From Burkholderiales bacterium (GTDB lineage Bacteria > Pseudomonadota > Gammaproteobacteria > Burkholderiales > Usitatibacteraceae): a DNA stretch of 64,000 nucleotides. Where the stretch lies: positions 1 through 64,000 of the forward strand of contig JANYBL010000058.1 in NCBI GenBank assembly GCA_025360815.1, written 5' to 3'. Of the stretch, positions 27,104 to 34,750 are shown one piece after another. The position numbers and the translations under genes are program-made. The notes beneath the pieces are model-generated. The model saw only the letters and a list, made by a program, of their open reading frames with translations, searched no databases and was not told the DNA's origin. Numbering within the stretch: position 1 is the first letter of the stretch; each line of letters opens with the position of its first letter.

Positions 27104-28528
27104 TTAATGACCAGCGGGAGCGTCACTGGTTGGCATCGCACTGGAATTCATTTGGGTCACGTACGGTTTGCCGATCATCGCCATATCAAGGTCCTCCTTG
27201 GCGAGCCAAAAATCACGCAGGGCTTCGATATAACCGTTCACGCTCGTGATCTGGGCGCGTGCGTCAGCGAGCAGATCAAAGACGCCAATGAGCATGCCGT
27301 TGTAGCGCAACAGGTTTTCATCGGCGATGCGTTTACGAATCGGTACGATTTCATCGCGATAGTGTTTGGCGATATCGTAGGTCAATCGGTAGCTTTGGTA
27401 GGTTTGGCGGACTTCTGACCGGGCGTTAATCGCCACTTCAGCCGTGCGGTTAACCGACTGCATGTAAAGCGATTCCGCTTTGACTACTTTGGTGGTGCCC
27501 CAATCAAAAATTGGAATCTCCAAGCTCACCTCAAACCCTTTTTTATACGGATCCGATTTGGCACCCTCCAGTACACGCGTGGGACCGATTTCGAGCACAT
27601 TGATAAAGCGGGTGGCCTTCGACAGGCCGAGGTTCTTGGCAAGTGATTCAGTGCCCAATTTCATGGCTTGCACATCTAAACGCTGCGCCATGGCGATTTG
27701 TTCGACATTGGGCAGATCGTCCACCGCTGTTGGCAGATCCGGTAAGCGGTCCGGTAATTTGTACTGAATTTCCTCGCCCCATAGCCCAAGCAAACGCGAC
27801 AATTTCTCACGCGTGCTGCTCTGGTTCTGCGTGGCGCGTGCGTGATTCAGCGCTGCATCAGCATAGAAGCCCTGCTCTCGTGCCTGCGAGAGCTTATTGA
27901 AATTACCAACGCTAACCATTCGCCGCGCTAATTCAGCGCTGGATTCTGCGACAGTCTTGACCTTGGCCATGTAGCGCACCGATTCCTCCGCCGCCAGCGC
28001 GAGGATGTAGGCTTTTCGGGTTTCCGATGCTAGCCGTAGTACCTCCATCGTCACCATGCGCTGCGTTTGTGCAAAGCTTCGCTGGGATAGTTCTGTTTTC
28101 AACGGAATCGTGAGAATAGATAGCAAATTGAACGTTAGTGTTTGCTCGATCGTAAACTGATCGCGAATGCTCGCCTGCCGCCACGTAAAGTGTGGATTGG
28201 GCAAGCGCCCAGCAGCCACTAAATCTGCTTCAGAAATCCCTAATTCGTCAAACGAGGCTTGCAGACCGCGATTATTGATCACGGCGATTTGCACCGCGTC
28301 GTCAATTGTTAACGATTTTTGCAACAGTTCGCCCACGCGCTTGGAAACAATTTCGCGGTCGGCATCGCTGCGTGACCATTTAAGGTCGTAGCCAGTGCGG
28401 GCTTTAGTGGTTTGCGCAACGGCCGCCAACCCGCCATCTTGCGTGAATGAGGCGCAGCCGCCGAGTGCCAATAAAACAAACGCTGCAGCCAATCGTTGGT
28501 GCTTGAAACGAGAGGGGACGTCCATCAT
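27104..28528 (-). CDS. TolC-family outer-membrane efflux lipoprotein
   Basis: A 474-aa outer-membrane channel of the OMF/CusC group. The lipoprotein signal is LAAAFVLLALGGCASF. The two long helical-hairpin repeats of the family are present, with QAREQGFYADAALNHARATQ in the first half and conserved YxSYRLTYDIAKHY near the end. Its ATG overlaps the preceding stop by four bases (ATGA), implying coupling. No RND pump or membrane-fusion protein gene is in this operon, so it must pair with a pump encoded elsewhere or act with the periplasmic copper proteins alone. Confidence 0.9.
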   Translation of the reverse strand: MMDVPSRFKHQRLAAAFVLLALGGCASFTQDGGLAAVAQTTKARTGYDLKWSRSDADREIVSKRVGELLQKSLTIDDAVQIAVINNRGLQASFDELGISEADLVAAGRLPNPHFTWRQASIRDQFTIEQTLTFNLLSILTIPLKTELSQRSFAQTQRMVTMEVLRLASETRKAYILALAAEESVRYMAKVKTVAESSAELARRMVSVGNFNKLSQAREQGFYADAALNHARATQNQSSTREKLSRLLGLWGEEIQYKLPDRLPDLPTAVDDLPNVEQIAMAQRLDVQAMKLGTESLAKNLGLSKATRFINVLEIGPTRVLEGAKSDPYKKGFEVSLEIPIFDWGTTKVVKAESLYMQSVNRTAEVAINARSEVRQTYQSYRLTYDIAKHYRDEIVPIRKRIADENLLRYNGMLIGVFDLLADARAQITSVNGYIEALRDFWLAKEDLDMAMIGKPYVTQMNSSAMPTSDAPAGH

Positions 28529-28959
28529 TTTTTCGCCTCAGGCGGATGTTGTCCCGCCTGTTTTGCTTCGGTTGGTGGTGTCGCTAAAGCCGAGCTTGGC
28601 GCTCCGGGTGATGGCTGAGAAACCAGTACTGGTGCGGCGTTTGGGGCAGTCTGGGTTCGTGAGGGGCTTGCCGTAACCGATGGAGCCGCTGCCTCGCGCG
28701 CATACGCGCGCCAGCCGCCGACTTTGCCCACCTCATCATTCGCCGCTTTCCACGGTTTGCGCTTGTCTTCGCCCAGCAGGTGGTAGTCGGAAAATGGCGA
28801 CTTGTAGAGAGCGGGCGTGGAGGGCGCTTGCGCGCTGGTTGCGTCCTTCGCGCTGCCCTCATTGCGCTCTGCAGATGCCGATAGTTCGCTCGAGCCAGAT
28901 GACACTAAGGCGATAAAGGTTGCCACGTAAGTTGTTGCGTTTTTTGGTATGAATTGCAT
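28525..28959 (-). CDS. Small secreted protein of heavy-metal efflux operons
   Basis: I use the ATG at 28959, preceded by GAGGATCAAT, giving 144 aa; the track extends further to a weaker start. A signal-like N-terminus (TYVATFIALVSSGSSELSASA) is followed by a conserved core, SPFSDYHLLGEDKRKPWKAA then NDEVGKVGGWRAYAREA. I recall similar cores in small proteins heading metal-efflux operons of Burkholderiales. The C-terminus is Pro/Ala/Ser-rich and ends EAKK. The function is unknown. It is coupled to the TolC-like gene by a four-base overlap. Confidence 0.7.
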   Translation of the reverse strand: MQFIPKNATTYVATFIALVSSGSSELSASAERNEGSAKDATSAQAPSTPALYKSPFSDYHLLGEDKRKPWKAANDEVGKVGGWRAYAREAAAPSVTASPSRTQTAPNAAPVLVSQPSPGAPSSALATPPTEAKQAGQHPPEAKK

Positions 28960-29021
28960 ATTGATCCTCGCTTCGTAAATTGACATAACGAAAAGCGGAG
29001 GATGCCATAACCCATACAATG

Positions 29022-29041
29022 GTGACACGCGATGGCGTCAC
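29022..29041. promoter_or_regulatory. Inverted repeat upstream of copper operon
   Basis: GTGAC and GTCAC arms separated by 10 bases (GTGACACGCGATGGCGTCAC) lie about 65 bases upstream of the first core operon gene. It could be an operator, for example for a CopR-like response regulator, but no regulator gene is adjacent. Confidence 0.3.
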
Positions 29042-29062
29042 AACGCGCGCCGCATTGCATAA

Positions 29063-29554
29063 TTAGTCAGGCAAGAACCCCCGCCGATAAGCGAGGGCGG
29101 TGCGCGGCGGCGGGGCGAGAAGGTCCGGGATATAGGAGGGGTAGAGTGGCGGTGGCGTTAACGCAAAAACATTGGTCGGCGAAACGCTCGGCATGACTGG
29201 CATCGCCTGCATGGCTAACGCGCCAGCTAAATGGCAGAGAACACAGTGGGTACACGGCTTGCCAGCCGGCAGCTTTTTTCCGACGGCATTGCCATGGCAG
29301 GGCATCAGCAAAAGATCAATCTCGTTAGCGCTTGTTGTATCGCTGACTTTGGTCAGCCCGTTAGCGCCAAAAGTTGGCCCGGAAAATCCGTCGGATATCG
29401 TTTTAGTGAAACCACTGACATCCAGCGGAGTAACACGATCGGAAGTCCCGGCAATACCCGACATCCCCGTAATGGGCATAACGGCCGCAATCACGCCGGC
29501 AACGGGTAGCCAAAGGATCATCCATGCTAAAAGTAACTGACGCGATAACTTCAT
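29063..29554 (-). CDS. DUF2946-like secreted protein
   Basis: A 163-aa protein with an N-terminal hydrophobic segment (LLLAWMILWLPVAGVIAAVM). A Cys-rich centre, LMPCHGN followed by CTHCVLCHLAGALAM, resembles the HCPLC-type motif of DUF2946 proteins found beside copper and TonB genes. The tail has PPPLYPSYIPDLLAPPPRTA and a basic end typical of that family. It is the most upstream gene on the minus strand of the copper block, separated by about 100 bases from the next gene, so it may have its own promoter. Confidence 0.6.
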   Translation of the reverse strand: MKLSRQLLLAWMILWLPVAGVIAAVMPITGMSGIAGTSDRVTPLDVSGFTKTISDGFSGPTFGANGLTKVSDTTSANEIDLLLMPCHGNAVGKKLPAGKPCTHCVLCHLAGALAMQAMPVMPSVSPTNVFALTPPPLYPSYIPDLLAPPPRTALAYRRGFLPD

Positions 29555-30373
29555 GAATTTGAGACGAGCTTATGCTTAATTGGTTCAAATGATTAGTGTA
29601 GCGCGTGTCAGGTTAAAAATACTGCCAAAATTATTGCCTATTGGGGGCGCTTGAGCCGGTTCTCTGCTGCGACTTCAGGAAAAAATGGGCCTAGGCAGGT
29701 CAGTTTAGCGCCTGAATCTTGGCACACGGCCTCCAAATCAACCTGCACGGATTTTACGCGTATTCAATTTTTTGTTAAGTACGCTTGCAACAAAAAAGCC
29801 GCAGGGCAAAGTGCCCGATCGACCGATGATGGAGAAATGCTGCGGTCGCTATTTGGCACGAGCTTGCAACGGCTGGCACCGGCAAAAAACGGCGATGGAC
29901 CAGTCGCATCACCGCAAGCCAGCCCGGCACGTTACGCAGCCTATGCGGTCAATCGGGCGCGTTCTACCACGGGCCCGTCAGGAGGGAGGAGGGCTAGCGC
30001 ACAGCAAACCGGGTTGCGAAATTGCCCGTCGTTAAAACGAATGGTCGTCGTTCTGCGGCTGTGGGGGTAACCGGCTAAGTCTTGAGTAGCCCGAGTTTGT
30101 TTGTAGGCGCAAGCTGACACAAACCTCCACCAACACCCGACATTAAGCCCATCGCCAAAAAACTAATATTGCTCGGTGGATGCTACCTTCATTTTTTGTT
30201 TACGGGAAACCGATTTTTTCGGCCTCAATCATTGCTTCAGTCATAACCGCCGCTGCAGCATTCGTTGCAGCCTCCGTTGCAGCCTTCGTTGCAGCCTTTA
30301 GCGCAACGAATGATAACCGCCAAATAAATCCGATGAAAAGCATTTTGACCAACACTATTTTAGGAGATTCGCC
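29555..30373. other. Long gap between copper block and stress island
   Basis: About 820 bases with no gene I can support. A 139-codon plus frame (29651-30070) has unnatural composition and no family features. A possible 65-residue hydrophobic Ala/Val peptide (30180-30377) is encoded across the 12-base repeat noted separately. The gap includes GC-rich and pyrimidine-rich stretches and may be the remains of the inserted element. Confidence 0.45.
30252..30299 (+). repeat. 12-base tandem repeat, four units
   Basis: Units GCTGCAGCATTC, GTTGCAGCCTCC, GTTGCAGCCTTC and GTTGCAGCCTTT follow one another without gaps. In the plus frame they encode alternating AAF/VAAS/VAAF, a hydrophobic helix. They lie just upstream of the csbD-like gene. 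Confidence 0.8.
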
Positions 30374-30604
30374 ATGAATTGGGACACCATCGAAGGTAAT
30401 TGGAATCAATTAAAAGGCAATGTGAAACAGCAGTGGGGCAAGCTTACCGATGACCAAATTGAGGTTATTGCTGGTAAGCGCGACCACCTCGCGGGCAAAA
30501 TTCAAGAGCAATACGGCATCACTAAAGATGAAGTCGAAAAGCAAATAACTGCGTTTCAAAAGCGCCACGCTGACGTCATCAACGCTTTTTCGATTAAAAA
30601 ATAA
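30374..30604 (+). CDS. CsbD family stress protein
   Basis: A 76-aa soluble helical protein with the complete CsbD pattern: MNWDTIEGNWNQLKGNVKQQ, then WGKLTDDQIEVIAGKRDHLAG and YGITKDEVEKQI. CsbD-like proteins are induced by general stress in many bacteria, but their molecular function is unknown. A strong ribosome site (TTAGGAG) precedes the ATG. It is the first recognisable gene of the stress island and is followed by the Cys-repeat secreted protein. Confidence 0.95.
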   Translation: MNWDTIEGNWNQLKGNVKQQWGKLTDDQIEVIAGKRDHLAGKIQEQYGITKDEVEKQITAFQKRHADVINAFSIKK

Positions 30605-30861
30605 TTTTTGCCGATTCGTTATTGCGTCAGACTCAGCGTTTGGCGTTCAACGGATTGGCAATTTTATCTGTATTTTTTGAGCCGCTGCACCGTATCGTTG
30701 CACTATCAAAATTTGCAGCATTAGGTCGAGCGCCGCGCTGATCGTAGAGCGGTGCCGATAAAAGCACTAAAAATAGACCATCCCGCCAATGGGGCGTTTG
30801 ATTTACAAAAAATATTTTTAATTTACCAAGCCACATTACTAACATTGAATCTGGAGCCATT

Positions 30862-31410
30862 ATGAACAAGAAATTATCCCTTACCCTAGCTGTTGCCATG
30901 GCACTTTTCGCTTCAGCCAGCATCACTGCAAATGCAATGACAAAAGTTGAATACAAAGCTGAGAAAAACCAAATCTCTGTTAACTATAAATCCGCCAAAG
31001 CAGCCTGCGCAAGCATGGCTGGAAACCCCAAAGATGTATGCGTCGCTCAATCAAAAGCCGATGAAAAAGTCGCCAAGGCTGATCTTGAATCACGCTACAG
31101 TGGGAAAGAAAAAGCACAGCTTAAACTTCAAATCGCAAAAGCCGAAGCAACTTACAGCGTGTCGAAAGAAAAATGTAACGCCAGCACCGGGAACGTTAAA
31201 GACGTGTGTGTGAAAGAAGCGAAAGCGGTGGAAGTAAAGGCAAAAGAAGATGCAAAATTGTATAAAGCCGTTAAAGCCGAAACGAAAGATTCGATTGAGG
31301 CCCGCATGAATGCCGATTACAAAGTGGCCATTGAAAAATGTGATGCACTGACTGGCGACACAAAATCAGCATGTGTAAACAGCGCAAAAACTAGCTTTAA
31401 AAAGAACTAA
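30862..31410 (+). CDS. Secreted protein with three Cys-bearing repeats
   Basis: A 182-aa exported protein. The signal peptide ends near SITANAMTKVEYKAE. The mature part is Lys/Ala-rich and helical with three similar segments, AACASMAGNPKDVCV, KCNASTGNVKDVCV and KCDALTGDTKSACV, each placing two cysteines 10-11 residues apart. Each segment sits between charged helices of about 40 residues. This suggests three disulphide-stapled helical hairpins in the periplasm. From memory, such proteins occur as hypotheticals in Burkholderiales. The function is unknown; a periplasmic stress role is inferred only from its neighbours. Confidence 0.75.
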   Translation: MNKKLSLTLAVAMALFASASITANAMTKVEYKAEKNQISVNYKSAKAACASMAGNPKDVCVAQSKADEKVAKADLESRYSGKEKAQLKLQIAKAEATYSVSKEKCNASTGNVKDVCVKEAKAVEVKAKEDAKLYKAVKAETKDSIEARMNADYKVAIEKCDALTGDTKSACVNSAKTSFKKN

Positions 31411-31626
31411 TACTCTTCTCTAAGGTCGTTCTACGGTTGTTGAATTTGAGTGAATAGCGCAGAATTGCTGTAATGTAAGAGAGGCGCGATTGGTCCATTC
31501 GGTTATTGTTTTAACAGAACCAGGCCGATCGCGTTTATTTCTAACTGGCGTTTAAAGATACTTTTTTGCGCAATTTTTGAATACCAACTTTGCACTGTGG
31601 ATTATGTTGTTGAAAATAACGTCGTC

Positions 31627-32271
31627 ATGAATACCAGTGAGATCAAACTGTTGATTGTTGATGATCATGACGTCGTTCGGGTTGGTTTCCGGCAAATTTT
31701 ATCGGAGAGCGGGCGTTTCCTCGTTGCTGGTGAAGCTAATTCAGCCGCACAGGCGTTCGACCAACTGCGCAAAGATTCTTTCGATATCGTCCTGCTTGAT
31801 ATTTCGCTACCGGACGGTTCGGGCGTGGATGTTCTCAGAAAAATCCGCGAGCGTTATCCAGATACCAAAGTACTCATTCTCTCTGGTTTCGCTGAAGAAC
31901 AATATGGCGTAAACATGCTCCGGGCGGGCGCTGCTGGTTTCTTGAGCAAGACGTGCACCAGCCAACAACTGATCAGTGCAATCGAGACGATCGCGATTGG
32001 TCGGCGCTACGTGAGCCCCAAGCTTGCCGAGATACTGGCCGAAGGCCTGAGCGCGCCGACGGACAAGCCTGTTCATGAGCAACTCTCTGAGCGAGAATTT
32101 CAAATTTTTTGCCGCTTAGCCGAAGGCAAAACCATTTCTGAAATCGCGGAAAGTCTGTTTATTAGCGTCAAAACAGTCAGTACCTACCGATCGCGTCTAA
32201 TGGAAAAAATGGGCTTGAAAACAAATTCAGAACTAACTTATTACGCATTGAAAAACGGCCAGATCCAGTAG
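31627..32271 (+). CDS. NarL/FixJ-type response regulator
   Basis: A two-component transcription regulator of 214 aa from the ATG at 31627; a GTG at 31597 is an alternative, and neither has a clear ribosome site. The receiver has the acidic pocket LLIVDDHDV, phospho-acceptor Asp in VLLDISLPDGSG, Ser/Thr in ILILSGF and Lys in AGFLSKTC. The C-terminal LuxR HTH is LSEREFQIFCRLAEGKTISE continuing to VSTYRSRLMEKMGLKT. HisKA_3-type kinases pair with such regulators, and two CHASE3 kinases of that class lie 13-15 kb downstream in the same island, so they are likely partners. Confidence 0.93.
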   Translation: MNTSEIKLLIVDDHDVVRVGFRQILSESGRFLVAGEANSAAQAFDQLRKDSFDIVLLDISLPDGSGVDVLRKIRERYPDTKVLILSGFAEEQYGVNMLRAGAAGFLSKTCTSQQLISAIETIAIGRRYVSPKLAEILAEGLSAPTDKPVHEQLSEREFQIFCRLAEGKTISEIAESLFISVKTVSTYRSRLMEKMGLKTNSELTYYALKNGQIQ

Positions 32272-32312
32272 CGGGTCGTTCATGCCAATATGCGCCATAA
32301 AAAGTCACGGCA

Positions 32313-32747
32313 ATGAGTCAACACACAAATATAATTGTGCAAAATGTTAAGCATAGCGCCGCCAACATGAACAGCTTAAGAGTGGTGATTGTTGAAGATT
32401 CAGCGAGCATACGAATGCGTCTCGTTGAGCTTGTCCAAGAATTAGTGGGCGTGAAAGTTGTCGGCGAGGCCACAACTGAAACGGGGGCTATTGAGTTATG
32501 TCGCCGCGAGCATCCGGATGCCATTATTCTGGATATGCAACTCGGGGTTGGCAACGGTCTTGGTGTTTTAAAAGCGATGGGCTATTCGACCATGCACGCT
32601 AAGCCCATCATTATTGTACTGACGAATTTTCCTTCACCATCTGTTGAGCGCGCTGCGATTGCGTTAGGGGCCACTGTATTTTTAGACAAATCACACGAGT
32701 TTAATAAGGTTGGTCCGTTACTTCAATCAGCAGCGAGCGCAATTTAG
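32313..32747 (+). CDS. Stand-alone receiver (CheY-like) protein
   Basis: A 144-aa single receiver domain without an output domain. Acidic pocket residues lie in VVIVEDSASIRMRLVE, phospho-acceptor Asp in AIILDMQLGVGNG, Thr in IIVLTNFPSPSVE and Lys in TVFLDKSHEF. It starts 41 bases after the NarL-type gene and is probably cotranscribed. An internal ATG at 32367 (MNSLRVVIVED) is a possible alternative start. It may act as a phosphate sink or a phosphorelay intermediate for the island's kinases, which is inference. Confidence 0.9.
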   Translation: MSQHTNIIVQNVKHSAANMNSLRVVIVEDSASIRMRLVELVQELVGVKVVGEATTETGAIELCRREHPDAIILDMQLGVGNGLGVLKAMGYSTMHAKPIIIVLTNFPSPSVERAAIALGATVFLDKSHEFNKVGPLLQSAASAI

Positions 32748-32807
32748 TCCCGTCAAACGCGCGGAGCCCGCTACGTCAAAAAACAGCCCGAAAATAGCTT
32801 AAACCCA

Positions 32808-34184
32808 ATGGAAAATAATAAAACGCCATCAGACGGCCCAGCCGCGATCGACGCCGCCCAAGCTCAAGCTCAACCCTTAGCGCCACGAGCAGCGACAGAA
32901 AATGGTCGTATAGATACCGGCGATAGCAGTTACAGCAGCGACTCTACGCCGTCAGCGGTAGAATCTATCGAGTCTATGCAAACCTTTCAATCGGTGGCGC
33001 TCGGCGTGCTGGCAATCGCCGCGTTCATATGGTTGCTAAAATTTGCTGAAGCCGTGTTTGTGCCGGTTTTACTTGGCCTTATCTTAAGCTATAGCCTGCG
33101 CCCGTTTGTTGATTGGCTCCAGCGTGTGCTGTTCATCCCGCGCATTGCGAGTGCTGCATTGCTGCTACTTTTGTTGTTCGGCAGTGTGGGCGCTGGGTTG
33201 TGGAATTTGCGGGCTGACGCTGCTTCTGTTGCCGCTGAACTACCTAAGGCAGCTCGCATGATTCGAGAATTTATTGGCTCACCGCGCGGCGAAACTTCGG
33301 GGCTTATGAGCGATATTCGAAGCGCCGCTCGAGAATTGGACCAGGCTTCGGCCGCGCTAAGCATCAATCCCGCGGCCGACCAAAAAGCGCCCGCGACGGC
33401 GCCAACAACCGCGAACGCTGGATCTCGCGCCGCATTAGATGAGATTTCTGCTGCTAACGTAAAAAAAATCTACAGCGCCGCCGCGTTACAAAGGGAAAGG
33501 GCGCAAACGCAACCAAGCGCAGCATCGCCTTCGATGGCGGAACGTTTGCAGAGTTTTGCAAGCGATCGTATTGGGGAATTGTTGGGCGTTGCGTCGACTG
33601 TCGGTGTGGCTGGTTTGCTCGCTTTTTTATTACTTTGCGCGGGTACCGAGCACCGTAAAAATTTGCTGCAAATGGTCGGCCAGTCGCTAAGCCGTAAGAA
33701 AATAACGCTTACGATACTGAACGAAATCCACGCGCAGGTTCAATATTATTTGGCTGCGACGGCGGTTACAAATATTGCGCTGGGCCTGTGCACGTGGGCG
33801 CTGTTCGCCTATTTTGGTATCGAGAGGGCGCTTCTTTGGGGCGTTGTGGCGGGGCTCTTCCATCTGATTCCGTATATTGGCACAGGTCTTTTTTTGGGCC
33901 TGTGCTTCCTCGTCGGCCTTGTGTCGCTTGACGGATTCTGGCCCGCATTTTATTTAACCACCATCTGGCTGTTGTTTCAATTCGCGATAGGGTTTGGTTT
34001 AAACAACTATATCCAAAGCCGCTCTTCAAGGATTAACAGCGCCGCGCTCTTTGTTGGTTTCCTGCTGTTTGGCTGGCTGTGGGGTGGTTGGGGGTTAGTC
34101 GTGGCAGCGCCGGTTTTAGCCGCCATGAAAGCTGTTTCGGATCGTGTGCCAAGCCTCAGACAAATCAGCACCTTGCTGTCCTGA
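32808..34184 (+). CDS. AI-2E/PerM family membrane transporter
   Basis: A 458-aa multi-spanning inner-membrane protein of the UPF0118 (PerM, AI-2 exporter-like) family. After a disordered N-terminus of about 50 residues come the family's first helices (SVALGVLAIAAFIWLLKFAE, PVLLGLILSYSLRPFVDWL). A long central loop (about residues 120-235) is rich in Ala/Pro. The C-terminal motif region reads LLWGVVAGLFHLIPYIGTGL and a late GWLWGGWGLVVAAPVLAAMK. Substrates of the family are debated (AI-2, Na+/H+ and others). It follows the two response-regulator genes at about 60 bases. Confidence 0.9.
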   Translation: MENNKTPSDGPAAIDAAQAQAQPLAPRAATENGRIDTGDSSYSSDSTPSAVESIESMQTFQSVALGVLAIAAFIWLLKFAEAVFVPVLLGLILSYSLRPFVDWLQRVLFIPRIASAALLLLLLFGSVGAGLWNLRADAASVAAELPKAARMIREFIGSPRGETSGLMSDIRSAARELDQASAALSINPAADQKAPATAPTTANAGSRAALDEISAANVKKIYSAAALQRERAQTQPSAASPSMAERLQSFASDRIGELLGVASTVGVAGLLAFLLLCAGTEHRKNLLQMVGQSLSRKKITLTILNEIHAQVQYYLAATAVTNIALGLCTWALFAYFGIERALLWGVVAGLFHLIPYIGTGLFLGLCFLVGLVSLDGFWPAFYLTTIWLLFQFAIGFGLNNYIQSRSSRINSAALFVGFLLFGWLWGGWGLVVAAPVLAAMKAVSDRVPSLRQISTLLS

Positions 34185-34277
34185 TTTGCCTAAGTCTTGG
34201 GCTTTTGACCTCTCGGGTCCTGTTTTCGGTCTTGCTAGAGCCTGCGGAACCACGCGCTGCTGCGAGGACCCTAAACG

Positions 34278-34427
34278 TTAAAGTGGCTTTCTGCCGCTGA
34301 TCACTCGAAGTAATATCACGACGATGGCAATCACCAACAAAATATGAATCAATCCCCCCATGGTGTACGACGTCACCAAGCCAAGCAACCATAGAATAAC
34401 CAGCACTACCGCGATTGTATAAAGCAT
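34278..34427 (-). CDS. Small membrane protein, lmo0937 type
   Basis: A 49-aa protein missing from the ORF track. The minus-strand sequence reads MLYTIAVVLVILWLLGLVTS followed by YTMGGLIHILLVIAIVVILL and a basic tail RVISGRKPL. This two-helix layout, with WLLGLVTSYTMGGLIHILLV, is the hallmark of the lmo0937 family. It has an AGGAGAAC ribosome site six bases before the ATG. Such peptides are commonly found in stress-induced sets with CsbD and BON proteins. The function is unknown. Confidence 0.93.
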   Translation of the reverse strand: MLYTIAVVLVILWLLGLVTSYTMGGLIHILLVIAIVVILLRVISGRKPL

Positions 34428-34750
34428 TTTTGTTCTCCTGTTTAAGGTGCCAGAGTTGACCTTTCAACCCCGTATGCAAACCGATCATGCATGGGTAAAG
34501 TAAATTAGTCTGTTTGATAGCGCACATTAAACGCAACATGGACGGAGGCGGAAAGGCGCAATACCCGATATTTAATGTGACGACGGCGGCTCAGGTGTAT
34601 AGACTCAATTGGTCCAATTTTTGCTTATCGCGGTAGTTTCGTTTGTTCGATTTGTAAGAAAGCGCTTTCACGAAGATAGGATATTTGCCGATTTATCGTG
34701 CGCATGCATTTGTCAATAATAGAGTTTTACTGACAAACTAAGGACGAAGC
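34428..34750. other. Divergent regulatory gap with inverted repeat
   Basis: About 320 bases between the lmo0937-type gene (minus) and the Crp-like gene (plus). The only clear structure is the TTTGTCA/TGACAAA inverted repeat at 34709-34737. No further small gene is convincing. Confidence 0.5.
34709..34737. promoter_or_regulatory. Inverted repeat before the Crp-like gene
   Basis: TTTGTCA and TGACAAA arms with a 15-base spacer end 13 bases before the ATG. Crp/Fnr proteins bind TGTGA- or TTGAT-type dyads, so this may be an autoregulatory site or a hairpin in the leader. Confidence 0.35.

Noticed and set aside
29651-30070. 139-codon plus-strand ORF in the gap before csbD
   Set aside because: Ser/Arg/Ala-rich, with no start signal and no recognisable domain; probably chance.
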